From Lentilactobacillus otakiensis DSM 19908 = JCM 15040 (GTDB lineage Bacteria > Bacillota > Bacilli > Lactobacillales > Lactobacillaceae), in NCBI RefSeq assembly GCF_001434145.1, contig NZ_AZED01000014.1, forward strand, positions 1-64,000: a DNA stretch of 64,000 nt. Direction: 5' to 3'. The notes under the pieces were generated by a model. It was not told where the DNA came from and did not search any database. It saw only the letters and a program-made list of their open reading frames with translations. Positions 17,313 through 26,348 of this stretch are shown in pieces (positions within the stretch are counted from its first letter, which is position 1; each line of letters begins with the position of its first letter). The position numbers and the translations under genes are program-made.

Positions 17313-17354
17313 AAAAATGACTGTTAACGAAACTTTCGTTAGCAGTCATTTTTT
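17313..17354 (+). terminator. terminator of the L,D-transpeptidase gene
   Basis: A near-perfect stem (aatgactgttaacga with ttcgttagcagtcatt) is followed by seven T, starting five bases past the stop. Confidence 0.92.
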
Positions 17355-17405
17355 TGATGTTGATATGTTAATATGAGGATAACTAGCAAAATGGGGTGAA
17401 CGATT

Positions 17406-17936
17406 GTGCATTTATATAAACACATTGATATTACGAATAACCGTAATTTAGTTTATGGCTTAAACGTAGCTGCCGTGATTGCCTTCTTAATCTTCCTGTG
17501 GGTGTTTGGAGCGATGGCCGGATCAATTACCGTCAAGTTCACGAAGAGCTACTTTATTTGGCTGATAGTTGCCTTATTGGTGGTTGTAACGATCCATGAG
17601 GTGATCCATGGCGTTTTGTACAAAGCTTTTAAGCCGAATGGCAAAATAAAGATTGGCTTCAAAAATGGGCTGCTGTCCGTGTCCAGTCCCAAGTCACTTT
17701 ATACCAAGCAACAATTTTTGTGGATTGGTGCAACGCCGTTTGTTGCGATTTCATTGGTGCTGATGGCCATGTTTTTTGTTGGTTGGCTACCTGGTGATAT
17801 TTTCCTCGCATTGGCCTCACTGCATGGGGCAGGGTGTGTTGGTGACTTTTATTTGCTGTGTTTGGTCATGACTTCCCCGAAGTATTATTACATTAGCGAT
17901 CGAGAAGATGGCATTGATATTTATTCGAATAGTTAA
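17406..17936 (+). CDS. DUF3267 putative membrane zinc peptidase
   Basis: This 176-aa protein has four predicted membrane segments (about 15-37, 48-66, 100-122, 128-150). HEVIHG, at about 60-65 and at the end of the second segment, is the HExxHG metal-site signature of DUF3267 proteins, thought to be intramembrane metallopeptidases. The start GTG 17406 has GGGGTG seven bases upstream. Its substrate is unknown and its neighbours give no clue. Confidence 0.8.
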   Translation: MHLYKHIDITNNRNLVYGLNVAAVIAFLIFLWVFGAMAGSITVKFTKSYFIWLIVALLVVVTIHEVIHGVLYKAFKPNGKIKIGFKNGLLSVSSPKSLYTKQQFLWIGATPFVAISLVLMAMFFVGWLPGDIFLALASLHGAGCVGDFYLLCLVMTSPKYYYISDREDGIDIYSNS

Positions 17937-17972
17937 AAAAGATCCGAGACAATTTTGTCTCGGACCTTTTTG
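17936..17972. terminator. terminator after the DUF3267 gene
   Basis: The stem gatccgagaca/tgtctcggacc has A and T runs on the two sides, so it can serve both this gene and the convergent DUF4870 gene at 17986. Confidence 0.88.
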
Positions 17973-17985
17973 TCTAGATACGTCA

Positions 17986-18309
17986 TTAATCTTGTACCAG
18001 GATTTTAATTCCCAAATATAAACTATAAATAAACATTCCCAAATCGACCAAGCCAACCAACGCAATTAAAGCCAGAAAGAGGAAGCCGGTGAATGCAGCC
18101 TTCTCCGTGACAATGCCACTGATGCCGACAATCAGGAAAGTTAAGATTGTCAGGACAACCGGAATTAAATGTAGCATGAATGCATGCTTGGCTGTGTCAT
18201 GCATATCTTTGTTATTGTCGCTGATAAGCCAAACAATGAACGGAAAGATGAATGGCGCAAATACAATTGAGAGATATGATAATGCATTAACGATTCTATT
18301 TTTGGACAT
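17986..18309 (-). CDS. DUF4870 / Tic20-like membrane protein
   Basis: This 107-aa protein has three or four hydrophobic segments. The N-terminal LSYLSIVFAPFIFPFIVWLI followed by a polar DNNKDMHDTAKHAFMLHL stretch is the usual DUF4870 pattern. The function is unknown. It starts at ATG 18309 with a TAAGGAG site and follows the secreted 155-aa gene by 18 bases, so the two are probably cotranscribed. Confidence 0.82.
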   Translation of the reverse strand: MSKNRIVNALSYLSIVFAPFIFPFIVWLISDNNKDMHDTAKHAFMLHLIPVVLTILTFLIVGISGIVTEKAAFTGFLFLALIALVGLVDLGMFIYSLYLGIKILVQD

Positions 18310-18327
18310 GCTGAATTACTCCTTAAG

Positions 18328-18795
18328 TTAGTTCGTATAAGATTTGTAAACCGGCGAACGGAAAAGATCAACATAAGCGCCACCGCCCGAATAATCTCTC
18401 AGGACGGTAATCTTTTGATTTTCAACAGTTCGGTGGGTAATCCGCCAGCCACGGTCACTTTGGTAGGCTTTGGTTGCATAGGCGTTAAATGTGTATCGGT
18501 TGGTGCCGGAAATTTTAGCGAATGCCAATTTACGGTAGCCTTTCCAACTTGATTTGAACAAGGTGTGTTTCTTGCCCTTGTATTTTTGGGTCACAGAATA
18601 CTTGTTGACTTGAGTCAAGCAAAACTTACCGTTAACGTAAGAGTACCAGTTACCACGCCAGCTGGTGGGAGTAGTTGTATGAATCTTTCCCACTTTGTAG
18701 TAAGTATCGGCAGCTTGGACTGACTGATCATTGACAAAAATGGTCATTGTTAAACTGGCTGCCGCAATGACAACCGCTTTAAGTAATCTATTCAT
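18328..18795 (-). CDS. small secreted protein, 155 aa
   Basis: It has a signal peptide (1-28, cleavage likely after VQA). The mature part of about 127 residues is basic and rich in Tyr, Lys and Trp. It opens with YKVGKIHTTTPTSWRGNWYS. That opening resembles the secreted proteins at 40124 and 63126, which carry WH-GTP--L-G near the same place. There is no anchor motif. It may be a surface-associated or released protein of a Lactobacillaceae family; the role is unknown. Confidence 0.8.
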   Translation of the reverse strand: MNRLLKAVVIAAASLTMTIFVNDQSVQAADTYYKVGKIHTTTPTSWRGNWYSYVNGKFCLTQVNKYSVTQKYKGKKHTLFKSSWKGYRKLAFAKISGTNRYTFNAYATKAYQSDRGWRITHRTVENQKITVLRDYSGGGAYVDLFRSPVYKSYTN

Positions 18796-18918
18796 TCGAA
18801 TTCTCCTAAAAGTTGCGGGTCAAAAAATGAATCATTTTGACCGAGTGAGTTAATTCTTTATATTATACTAAAAAAGGATAGCCTATATCACATGGGGTTG
18901 TCAAATGATCGTATCAAT

Positions 18919-18953
18919 AAAGGCCCACAAACATCGCTGTTTGTGGGCCTTTA
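18919..18953 (-). terminator. terminator of the MMPL transporter gene
   Basis: A perfect 15-bp stem (aaaggcccacaaaca) with a five-base loop sits ten bases past the stop at 18963. Confidence 0.85.
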
Positions 18954-18962
18954 GCTTACAGA

Positions 18963-21914
18963 TTAATCTTTATCTTTACTCCGACGGATCGGGTGATCTT
19001 TTTCTTCTTGGTCAACTTGTTTTTGATACATCTTATCTTTGACGTAAGGGTAGGTCCATTTAACCATTGCTGACATGATAATTGGTAAGGTCAATACCAG
19101 AATGATCAAACCGACGATAACGGTCATCGCAACTTGAATCAGGGTCAAAACGTTTGATGGAATCAATGCCGCAAATGTTCCGCCTAAAATGATGGCAGCG
19201 GAGATAACGACCGTTCCGATAATAGTTGCTGAATTTAAAATTCGGCGACGAACATCCGGAATGGCACCTGCATCACCCCGATACCTCATCATGAGGAAGA
19301 TACTGTAGTCGACTCCCAACGCAACCAGCATAATAAAGCTGAAGAATGGTGTGTTCCAAGTTAACATGTTCTGGAACAACAGGTAACTTGAAAGCCACTT
19401 GGTGATTTGAAGGGAACCCAGATAGGTGATGAGCAATGTGCCAATAATCGTAATTGCTTGAACTAACGATCGGGTAACCACCATCAAGGCTAAACCGATC
19501 CCGACTAACATAATGACAACGGTTCGGAAGAAGTCTCCATTTGCAATCTTTTGTAGATCAGAAGTTTGCGAGCTTTGACCGCCGATTGCAACTTTGGCAT
19601 TCTTCAAGCTGGTGTCTTTCATCTTGGCATTCACATCACGAGTAATGGTTCGGATGCGGTTGGCGGACTTGGTAGTACTTGGGTCTGAATTCAAGATCAC
19701 AGTGATTTTAGTGATCTTGCGGTCCTTTGACATAAACGCATCAAGTGAAGGTGTAAATGAGGCACTCTTGATACTCTCTGCTGGCATGTAGAAAGTATTG
19801 CCCAAGTATGATTTTTGCATTTCTTTAAGATACTTGTTCACAGTGGTGGTTCCATTGGATACTTGATCCAAGCCGGAATTGGCAGAAGTCAAACCAGTTT
19901 GTAATTCCTGCATTTGGCTCTGAAGTTCTTTCATCTTGGAGTTCAAAGTCTGGACGCCGGAATTCACTTGCGAGCTGCCACTGGCAACACTTTGAGCACC
20001 TGAAACTAATGCGCCGCTATTGGCACTTAATCGACTGGCACCACTACTAATACGGTTAAGGCCACTGGAGAATGGTGAGACCTGTGAGTTCAAACGGCCA
20101 AGACCGGATGATAATTGTCTTGAACCTGATTGAAGGGCGGTCATCCGTGCGCGGAGGGCCCTTAGCTTAGCAGTTTGGCTTCTGACTTGTGAAATGCCGG
20201 TATTTAATCGTTGACTACCAGCAGACAGACGGCCAACGCCAGATTGAAGACGTGATGAACCGGAACTGAGTTGTTGGGACCCGCTGGCCAGGCTGCTGAC
20301 ACCGGCAGTATAAGTGGTGACTCCTTGACTCAATTGTTGAGCACCGGATTCCAACTTGCTGGCACCAGCTGCCAATTTTTCAACTTGAGCAATGCTTTCA
20401 GAGGTGTTCGAACTGGCTAATTTTTCATTAGCACTCTTCAAGCCCTTTTGAACTTTCTTGATTCCTTGGTTGGCTTGATTCAAACCAGTTGTCAAACTTT
20501 CCAGCTGGCTTCTCAAGTAAAGTGAATCAATTTTAGTACCACCAGGACGGGTAACGGAGGCAACGCTCTTAACGCCCGGCTCCGAGTTCAGATAGCCGGT
20601 TAATTGATCAATTTCAGCTAAGTGTTCCTGAGTGTTTAATGGTTTCTTATTTTGAATATAAACGGTTGTTGGGCCGGACATTCCAGCGGGGTAGTGGTCT
20701 TGGATGACGTTATACCCGGCTTTGGACTGGACAGTGTTTGGCAGTTCATCTGCGCTATTGAAATTCAACTTCTGGTTACCAACAAGTAATAATGGCAAGG
20801 CAGCAATTATCAAAATGCCCACCATAATAAAGCTGTGTGAGAGGGTAAATTTTGAAAGGAAGTTCCACAAGAAGCTGCGATCATGTGCATCGAGGTTCTT
20901 GCTTGGCCAGAATAGCCGTTCACCTAGAGTTGACATGAAGAACATGTTAAGGGTGAGCAATATCATTAATAAAATGGCAACGCCGACGGCAACCGCAACT
21001 CCTGAACGATAGAATGAGAATTTGGCTAATGCTAAGGCGGCAAATCCAATCAGAACGGACGAGCCACTATACAGAATTGTTCGACCGGCGTGCCGTTGAG
21101 CAGCCTGGGCGGCAGCTGTCGCAGCTTGGCCCTTTCTCATCTCTTCTTTAAACCTGTCATACAGCAGAATGTTGTAGTCGGTTCCAATTCCAAACAGCAC
21201 GACGACTAGGAAGACTTGGGTAAAGTTGGAAATTGGGAAATTCCAGCGTTCGGCTAAGTTCATCACTAAATCAAGTGACAGCAGGTAAGAAATCCCAACT
21301 GTCAATAATGAGATAACCGGAATTAAGAAGGATCGGAAGACGATGATTAACACGATAAAGATAAAGATTGCTGCAATAATTTCAGTTTTTTGCAGTCCCT
21401 TTTCAGTTACGGTTGAGAAATCTTCGTTTAAGATATCACTACCAGTCACGTAGGTACGCATTCCGGGGGTTTTAATCTTATTCAAGATTTTGTCTGTCTG
21501 GCCGCGAACCTTATCTTTCTTAGGCACGGTGATCATGACCATCTGTGTGGTATTATCTTTTGACTGCAGTTGTTGTTTGGCAGCTTCATTATCGCTAGGG
21601 GCAGTGACTGAAACAATATGCAGGTCGGGATCACTTTTAACGGCGTTAGTGGCGTCTTGAATCTGCAAGGTTTGTTCGTCGCTTAACTTACCGTGTTTAT
21701 TATTGAACACCGCAATCAGCGTTCGGACATTTTTGCCGCCCTCATACTTTTTCTCAATTGTATTCGCCACTTCACTTTGCACCGAAGAAGGGAGCTGAAC
21801 GGTTCCCTTTTCGTGGACTAATTGGGAAATATTGGGTAGCGTAAATAACGCTACTAAAATTAACCCAATCCAAATGATCAGCGATAACATGTGCTTTTCT
21901 TTGAACTTCTGCAT
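18963..21914 (-). CDS. MMPL/RND-family exporter
   Basis: This 983-aa inner-membrane exporter has two MMPL halves, each with a membrane bundle (about 180-370 and 770-960). The repeated VLFGIGTDYNILLYDRF and MLVALGVDYSIFLMMRYR motifs are signatures of the family. The extracellular linker (about 470-700) is dominated by heptad-like S/A-G-x-x-L-S-S-G repeats, as in Pip/YhgE-like proteins, and should form a long coiled coil. The start is ATG 21914 after AGAGGAAG; the six codons upstream lie in the ribosome-binding region. It is divergent from a TetR gene that probably controls it. Drugs or lipids are likely cargo. Confidence 0.88.
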   Translation of the reverse strand: MQKFKEKHMLSLIIWIGLILVALFTLPNISQLVHEKGTVQLPSSVQSEVANTIEKKYEGGKNVRTLIAVFNNKHGKLSDEQTLQIQDATNAVKSDPDLHIVSVTAPSDNEAAKQQLQSKDNTTQMVMITVPKKDKVRGQTDKILNKIKTPGMRTYVTGSDILNEDFSTVTEKGLQKTEIIAAIFIFIVLIIVFRSFLIPVISLLTVGISYLLSLDLVMNLAERWNFPISNFTQVFLVVVLFGIGTDYNILLYDRFKEEMRKGQAATAAAQAAQRHAGRTILYSGSSVLIGFAALALAKFSFYRSGVAVAVGVAILLMILLTLNMFFMSTLGERLFWPSKNLDAHDRSFLWNFLSKFTLSHSFIMVGILIIAALPLLLVGNQKLNFNSADELPNTVQSKAGYNVIQDHYPAGMSGPTTVYIQNKKPLNTQEHLAEIDQLTGYLNSEPGVKSVASVTRPGGTKIDSLYLRSQLESLTTGLNQANQGIKKVQKGLKSANEKLASSNTSESIAQVEKLAAGASKLESGAQQLSQGVTTYTAGVSSLASGSQQLSSGSSRLQSGVGRLSAGSQRLNTGISQVRSQTAKLRALRARMTALQSGSRQLSSGLGRLNSQVSPFSSGLNRISSGASRLSANSGALVSGAQSVASGSSQVNSGVQTLNSKMKELQSQMQELQTGLTSANSGLDQVSNGTTTVNKYLKEMQKSYLGNTFYMPAESIKSASFTPSLDAFMSKDRKITKITVILNSDPSTTKSANRIRTITRDVNAKMKDTSLKNAKVAIGGQSSQTSDLQKIANGDFFRTVVIMLVGIGLALMVVTRSLVQAITIIGTLLITYLGSLQITKWLSSYLLFQNMLTWNTPFFSFIMLVALGVDYSIFLMMRYRGDAGAIPDVRRRILNSATIIGTVVISAAIILGGTFAALIPSNVLTLIQVAMTVIVGLIILVLTLPIIMSAMVKWTYPYVKDKMYQKQVDQEEKDHPIRRSKDKD

Positions 21915-22088
21915 TAAAATTCTTCCTCTCATTACCTAGTGATTAATATTATTCTCTTGTTCAGATTTAGACACTTGTATAAGCAATAGTAAGATGATAA
22001 ACTCAGCATGGATATGACGCAAGGGACAATTAGATGCGTTAGTTCAAAGTTAGACAGAATTCAATAAATGCAAAATCGAGGTCTGATC

Positions 22089-22667
22089 ATGAAATATGAT
22101 TTAACGAAAAAGCCAACGCGAGGTGCACAACGAACCTTAGCATCATTTTCCACTACAATGATTAATCTTCTCTCTAAGGAGCCGTTTGAGAAAATCAGTG
22201 TCAATAAAATTTGCAATATCAGCAATTTTCCGCGGGCAACTTTTTATAATTACTTTGACGATAAATTCGACTTGGTAGATTATTGTTGGTATGTAATTGC
22301 TCAGGAGATTGAAGTGGACAAAGTAACTGAGTTAAAGTCCAATAAGACTTTGATCATTTACTTCGACCGTTTATACGATGTTTTCAAAGATAATCAGCCG
22401 TTGCTAGACAATATCCTTCTATATAATGACTTCTCGGGGCAACTCGTCAACAGCTTCGTTAACTATTTTAAAAATACAGTTCAGGAAATCTTGGAACAAT
22501 CAATCGATTATTCCAAGACTGGGCTGCCAGTTGAATTAATGGCTGATCATTGTAGCGAAACGGTGATTCTGGTATTGAAATGGATCTTTTTGAAACGTCA
22601 CGATGCTGATAAAAAGCTTGCTCATGAATATCTGGAGAAGTTGTTAAATCTCGATCAATTCATTTAA
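22089..22667 (+). CDS. TetR family transcriptional regulator
   Basis: This 192-aa protein has an N-terminal helix-turn-helix (INLLSKEPFEKISVNKICNISNFPRATFYNYFDDKFDLVDYCW, about 20-65), the classic TetR pattern with FYNYF. The C-terminal ligand domain is of the length seen in the TetR_C regulators. ATG 22089 has GAGGT six bases upstream; seven upstream codons are excluded. It is transcribed away from the MMPL exporter across a 174-base shared region, the usual arrangement for a local repressor. TTAGACA occurs twice there (21967 and 22051) and is a candidate operator half-site. Confidence 0.87.
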   Translation: MKYDLTKKPTRGAQRTLASFSTTMINLLSKEPFEKISVNKICNISNFPRATFYNYFDDKFDLVDYCWYVIAQEIEVDKVTELKSNKTLIIYFDRLYDVFKDNQPLLDNILLYNDFSGQLVNSFVNYFKNTVQEILEQSIDYSKTGLPVELMADHCSETVILVLKWIFLKRHDADKKLAHEYLEKLLNLDQFI

Positions 22668-22801
22668 GGCGCAGCTTTTTACACATTGCTCAATGACTAT
22701 ATATTACCATGATCTCGGTCGGCATGAACCCAACTTTCATGAAAATATTTAAGCGAAGCACAATCTATTATATCAAATTTGAGATTCATTTGTGAGTCAA
22801 C

Positions 22802-22858
22802 TTGGAATGTGTTAGCATGCTACTTAAGTATTCCAAAAGGATACTTATAACATTCCAA
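22802..22858 (+). promoter_or_regulatory. nested palindromes upstream of the DUF2316 gene
   Basis: TTGGAATGT (22802-22810) and ACATTCCAA (22850-22858) form outer arms. An inner palindrome pairs 22825-22833 with 22839-22847. ATTCCAA half-sites occur three times in total. The last overlaps TATAAC, a possible -10. This looks like an operator; the regulator is unknown. The rest of 22668-22877 shows nothing else. Confidence 0.55.
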
Positions 22859-22877
22859 ATGATGAGGAAGTGACAGA

Positions 22878-23177
22878 ATGGTCTTAACCGGAGATGAAGC
22901 AGCTGCAATCAAGCAGGAATTACAAGGTAACTTTGACTTGTCGGGCATTACTTTAGCAATGGCAGCTGTTGATTTGAAATCCACACCTGAGCACATCCAG
23001 GACGTGATGAATTTGAAAAATTGTAGAAAAGAAGAACCTTGGATACTTCGAAACTACTTAATTAAAATTATTTTATTCCAAGAAAAGGAACCATACTCAT
23101 TCTCAAAATTGATGGGTAATCCTAAGAGATTTGGCTTTCTAAACGAGCAGTTTATTGATCGCGGAGAATTAGCGTAA
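22878..23177 (+). CDS. DUF2316 family protein
   Basis: This 99-aa protein matches DUF2316 along its length: an N-terminal helix-turn-helix-like region (FDLSGITLAMAAVDLKSTPEHIQDVMNL), the conserved EEPWILRNYL and a C-terminal FGFLNEQFIDRGEL. The fold suggests a small DNA-binding protein. The ribosome-binding site GAGGAAG lies ahead of ATG 22878. It stands alone between terminators, behind a palindromic region that it might itself bind. Confidence 0.85.
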   Translation: MVLTGDEAAAIKQELQGNFDLSGITLAMAAVDLKSTPEHIQDVMNLKNCRKEEPWILRNYLIKIILFQEKEPYSFSKLMGNPKRFGFLNEQFIDRGELA

Positions 23178-23179
23178 TA

Positions 23180-23229
23180 AAAAATGGTCGCAGACAAAAT
23201 AATTTCATTTTGTCTGCGACCATTTTTTA
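23180..23229. terminator. bidirectional terminator
   Basis: A perfect stem of about 20 bp (aaatggtcgcagacaaaat) with A and T runs on each side separates the convergent DUF2316 and secreted-protein genes. Confidence 0.92.
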
Positions 23230-23239
23230 ATGATTTTTA

Positions 23240-23959
23240 CTAATTTGCTGGTGACGTAGCAACATCACTTTGTTTTACCCAACCATTGACTTGAGGGTGG
23301 GCGCTATCAGTTACATAATAGTAGGTTGCGTTTGCATCACGATTGTTTTGTTTGGTGCCAATTTTGGTGACGGTAAGTGGATCTTTGTAAAATTCGGTTG
23401 TTGAATTCAAATTACGGCCGACTTTATATTGCGTGTAGTCGGGGGCAGTGTCAGTTAAGGTAGAGGCTTTCGGCGTTGTAAAGTATACAGGTGTATTGGC
23501 AAAGTAAGTCGGCAGTGGTTGTTCTTTAAAAGTTTCAGCAGTTTTTAAGCCACCAGAAACCGCTGTGGAATCTGTAGTTGGATCGTTGGTGCCAACGTAA
23601 ATCCATCCACGATATGTTTTATCAAACGAGACGACTTTTAAGTACCAGTCACCGTTAGATGTTTGGGCAGCCCGATAGCCGCGGAAATAGGTTTGCCCGG
23701 CATCAGCCGTGGTTGCAAGTGTTTTAAGAGCGGCGGCCTTCGTAACTACCTTGGCGCTCTTATACACCGGCACTTTTGAGTATAAAGGAGCAGAACCGGT
23801 TGTGAGGTAGTTCCGCGTGATCCCATCTGTGGTTAATGCTTGGTTACTTGTGACTGAGATGGTGCTCTTAGCAGCTGCTTGATTGGATACTTGTGTGAAG
23901 GCGACGGCCATAACTGCAAATGTCACTCCCGCCAAAATGTGATGTGTCATTTTTCTCAA
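23240..23959 (-). CDS. secreted protein with SH3-like cell-wall repeats
   Basis: This 239-aa protein has a signal peptide (about 1-30, ending QAAA-KS). The mature region contains repeated SH3/GW-like blocks, seen in APLYSKVPVYKSAKVV, WYLKVVSFDKTYRGWIYVG and ATYYYVTDSAHPQVNGWVKQSDV. Such repeats bind the cell wall. I choose TTG 23959, because AGGAGG lies seven bases upstream; ATG 23950 would have a spacing of 16. No catalytic domain is visible. Confidence 0.8.
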   Translation of the reverse strand: MRKMTHHILAGVTFAVMAVAFTQVSNQAAAKSTISVTSNQALTTDGITRNYLTTGSAPLYSKVPVYKSAKVVTKAAALKTLATTADAGQTYFRGYRAAQTSNGDWYLKVVSFDKTYRGWIYVGTNDPTTDSTAVSGGLKTAETFKEQPLPTYFANTPVYFTTPKASTLTDTAPDYTQYKVGRNLNSTTEFYKDPLTVTKIGTKQNNRDANATYYYVTDSAHPQVNGWVKQSDVATSPAN

Positions 23960-24237
23960 TATGATCCCTCCTGCCACAATCTTTATTCAGAAAGTATACA
24001 CCATTCTGTGAATGATTAACATATTTGAATGAGGAAACATTAAAAACAAATTAGTAGACGCACATACATTGCGAGCCAAAAATCCTTTGATGCTAACAAT
24101 CATCTACACATGATCGATCTGAGATCCTCCTAAAAATTAGAAATAATATAATCTTCAGTATATTTTTGTTGGCATTCGTTGTATCCTAGTTGTAAATATT
24201 ATTTAAAATAGTGGATATTCATACAAGGAGTGACGAC

Positions 24238-26094
24238 ATGAAAAAGTATAAGGGGTTATTCTCACATGTTCGATGGCTAGTGATCGCGATTTTATTTGGC
24301 AGCCTGATGATTGGATTGAGTACCAATCAGGTGCATGCGAAAACAAGTTCGTTGGAAACCGCATTCCAGCAGGCTGCGAACAAGTATCAAGTTCCAGTCA
24401 ACTTGCTGAAAGCCGTTTCCTATAATGAAAGTTCATTCGAAAGTCATGGTGGCCAACCCAGTGTTGCTGGTGGGTATGGCGTGATGCATTTAACTGATAC
24501 CACCGGTTTAATACCTAATGGGGCCAATTCAAAAGCTGAGAAAGTTCCCAATGCCGCTTCCCTGCATACGTTGCAGAAAGCAGCCAAATTAACCGGCATT
24601 AGTGTCAGCAAACTCAAATCCAATACAACCGCCAATATTCAAGGTGGTGCCGCTTTATTGGCTGCCTATCAAAAGTCTTTAGGCAAACCACTGACAACGA
24701 ATTCGGCTTCATGGTATTCTGCAGTTAAGAAATATAGTCAATCTGATTCCAAACCGGCAGCTGAATTTTTTGCCGCCAATGTGTATCAGATTTTGGCTAA
24801 GGGAGTTCATAAAGACGGGGTCACCATTACCCCTCAGAAGGTGAATGCATTGAAGGATGAAGCGGTCGATTCCACCAAGGGCGAATCTGCTGAAACGGAT
24901 GGACCAGCTGGCCTACCAATCCAGTGGATTCCAGCCTTATACAAAGAATTTGATGATCAAGGCGATTATGGGAATTATGATTTGGCAGACCGCCCCAATG
25001 ATCAAAAAATCAATTATATTGTCATTCATAATACTGAGACTAGTTTCCAAGACGCGTTGTCACTCTTTTCAACGCCAACCTATTCGACTGCGAATTACGT
25101 TGTGAGTTCAGTTGAAGGAACTGTCGCCGAATTGGTTCGTCCTCAAAACGTCGCTTGGCATGCAGGTAACTGGTACATTAATTCCCATTCGATCGGTATC
25201 GAACACGAAGGATATGCTGCGGTCGGCGGCTTCTGGTATACCGAAAACATGTACAAGTCATCTGCGGCTCTTGTTAAATATTTAGCTGCCAAATATGGTA
25301 TTCCACTTGATCGTCAGCACATTATTGGCCATGATAACGTTCCTGGCCTGAACCCAACCGCTCAAAAGGGGATGCATTGGGATCCTGGAACATACTGGAA
25401 TTGGAACCACTATTTTGATTTGATGGGCGTTGATTTGTCACAAAGCCAAGGTGATGGCAGTTCAAGTGTTATTACAATTACGCCCAACGAGAAATATAAC
25501 CTGACTGCCGCTTCTGGTCAGAAAGTGACAGATGATGGCGTGACATTGCCATTAGCAGGCTCCAACTTTGTTTATCTATACAAGCAGCCAAGCTTTTCAG
25601 CAGATTTAATTGCTGATAAGGACTTCTCAACGGGCCAGTCAGGGACGACCGAAAAGAATGACTGGAGCGACAAAGCAGTATACGGCCAACAGTTCAGTAA
25701 AATTGGCGATAATGGCGATTGGACAGAAATTAATTATGGCGGCCAGTCAGCCTGGTTCTACAATCCGGGCGGTGCCAACTCCACCAACGCAACCGGCAAA
25801 TTGGTTACGGTTAAGGGCACCAAAGCGGTTCCTGTATATGGAAGTGCTTATCCAAGCGAAAGCATCCTTAAGAAAAACAAAGTGACTGGCGTTAAGCCAA
25901 CCCCAATTTATCAATTACAACCGGGACAGAAATACGTCTATGGCGGCACGGTTCCGGCAGAGTATTTCAATTCACACTTTAATTCCAATTCAGCAAAGAA
26001 CGTGATTCACGGTAACAATGATTATTATCAAATTCAGTTCAATCATCGAATTGCTTTTGTGAAGGCATCAGACACAATGATTGTGACGCATTAA
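24238..26094 (+). CDS. bifunctional-looking autolysin: lysozyme-like plus amidase
   Basis: This 618-aa secreted peptidoglycan hydrolase has a signal peptide (1-35). A lytic transglycosylase-like domain follows (about 40-190), with Glu in AVSYNESSFE and GYGVMHLTD. An Amidase_2 domain (about 225-400) has zinc ligands in IVIHNTE, the His of IIGHDNVPG and HWDPG. C-terminal SH3-like wall-binding repeats run from about 425 to 618. It would cleave glycan strands and the muramoyl-L-alanine bond. ATG 24238 has AAGGAG seven bases upstream; nine earlier codons are excluded. It is single-gene, with its own terminator. Confidence 0.9.
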   Translation: MKKYKGLFSHVRWLVIAILFGSLMIGLSTNQVHAKTSSLETAFQQAANKYQVPVNLLKAVSYNESSFESHGGQPSVAGGYGVMHLTDTTGLIPNGANSKAEKVPNAASLHTLQKAAKLTGISVSKLKSNTTANIQGGAALLAAYQKSLGKPLTTNSASWYSAVKKYSQSDSKPAAEFFAANVYQILAKGVHKDGVTITPQKVNALKDEAVDSTKGESAETDGPAGLPIQWIPALYKEFDDQGDYGNYDLADRPNDQKINYIVIHNTETSFQDALSLFSTPTYSTANYVVSSVEGTVAELVRPQNVAWHAGNWYINSHSIGIEHEGYAAVGGFWYTENMYKSSAALVKYLAAKYGIPLDRQHIIGHDNVPGLNPTAQKGMHWDPGTYWNWNHYFDLMGVDLSQSQGDGSSSVITITPNEKYNLTAASGQKVTDDGVTLPLAGSNFVYLYKQPSFSADLIADKDFSTGQSGTTEKNDWSDKAVYGQQFSKIGDNGDWTEINYGGQSAWFYNPGGANSTNATGKLVTVKGTKAVPVYGSAYPSESILKKNKVTGVKPTPIYQLQPGQKYVYGGTVPAEYFNSHFNSNSAKNVIHGNNDYYQIQFNHRIAFVKASDTMIVTH

Positions 26095-26100
26095 TAATTA

Positions 26101-26139
26101 AAAGGAATCAGCATTGATTAAAATGTTGATTCCTTTTTG
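26101..26139 (+). terminator. terminator of the amidase gene
   Basis: The stem aaggaatcagcatt/aatgttgattcctt is followed by five T. Confidence 0.88.
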
Positions 26140-26270
26140 TGCTGAATGCATGATATAAAATCTCACATCGTCATTGGTCAATAAATAGAAGCTTCAAAAT
26201 GATTAGAAGATATCATGGTGATGTTAGGTATTGGTATATATGGAAAATTGACAATATTTTCAGGTTTTTG

Positions 26271-26298
26271 TTGACTTTCTCGAAAATGGGTATATATT
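26271..26298 (+). promoter_or_regulatory. promoter of the aspartase gene
   Basis: TTGACT (26271) and TATATT (26293) are separated by 16 bases. A weak cre-like AATAAACGTAAACA follows at 26299 and is not strong enough to call. Confidence 0.6.
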
Positions 26299-26348
26299 AA
26301 TAAACGTAAACAGATGTCATAAAACATTACATGAAGTGAGGGAATAAA

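Noticed and set aside
26299-26312. Cre site upstream of aspA
   Set aside because: Only 11 of 14 consensus positions match and the key left end is wrong.
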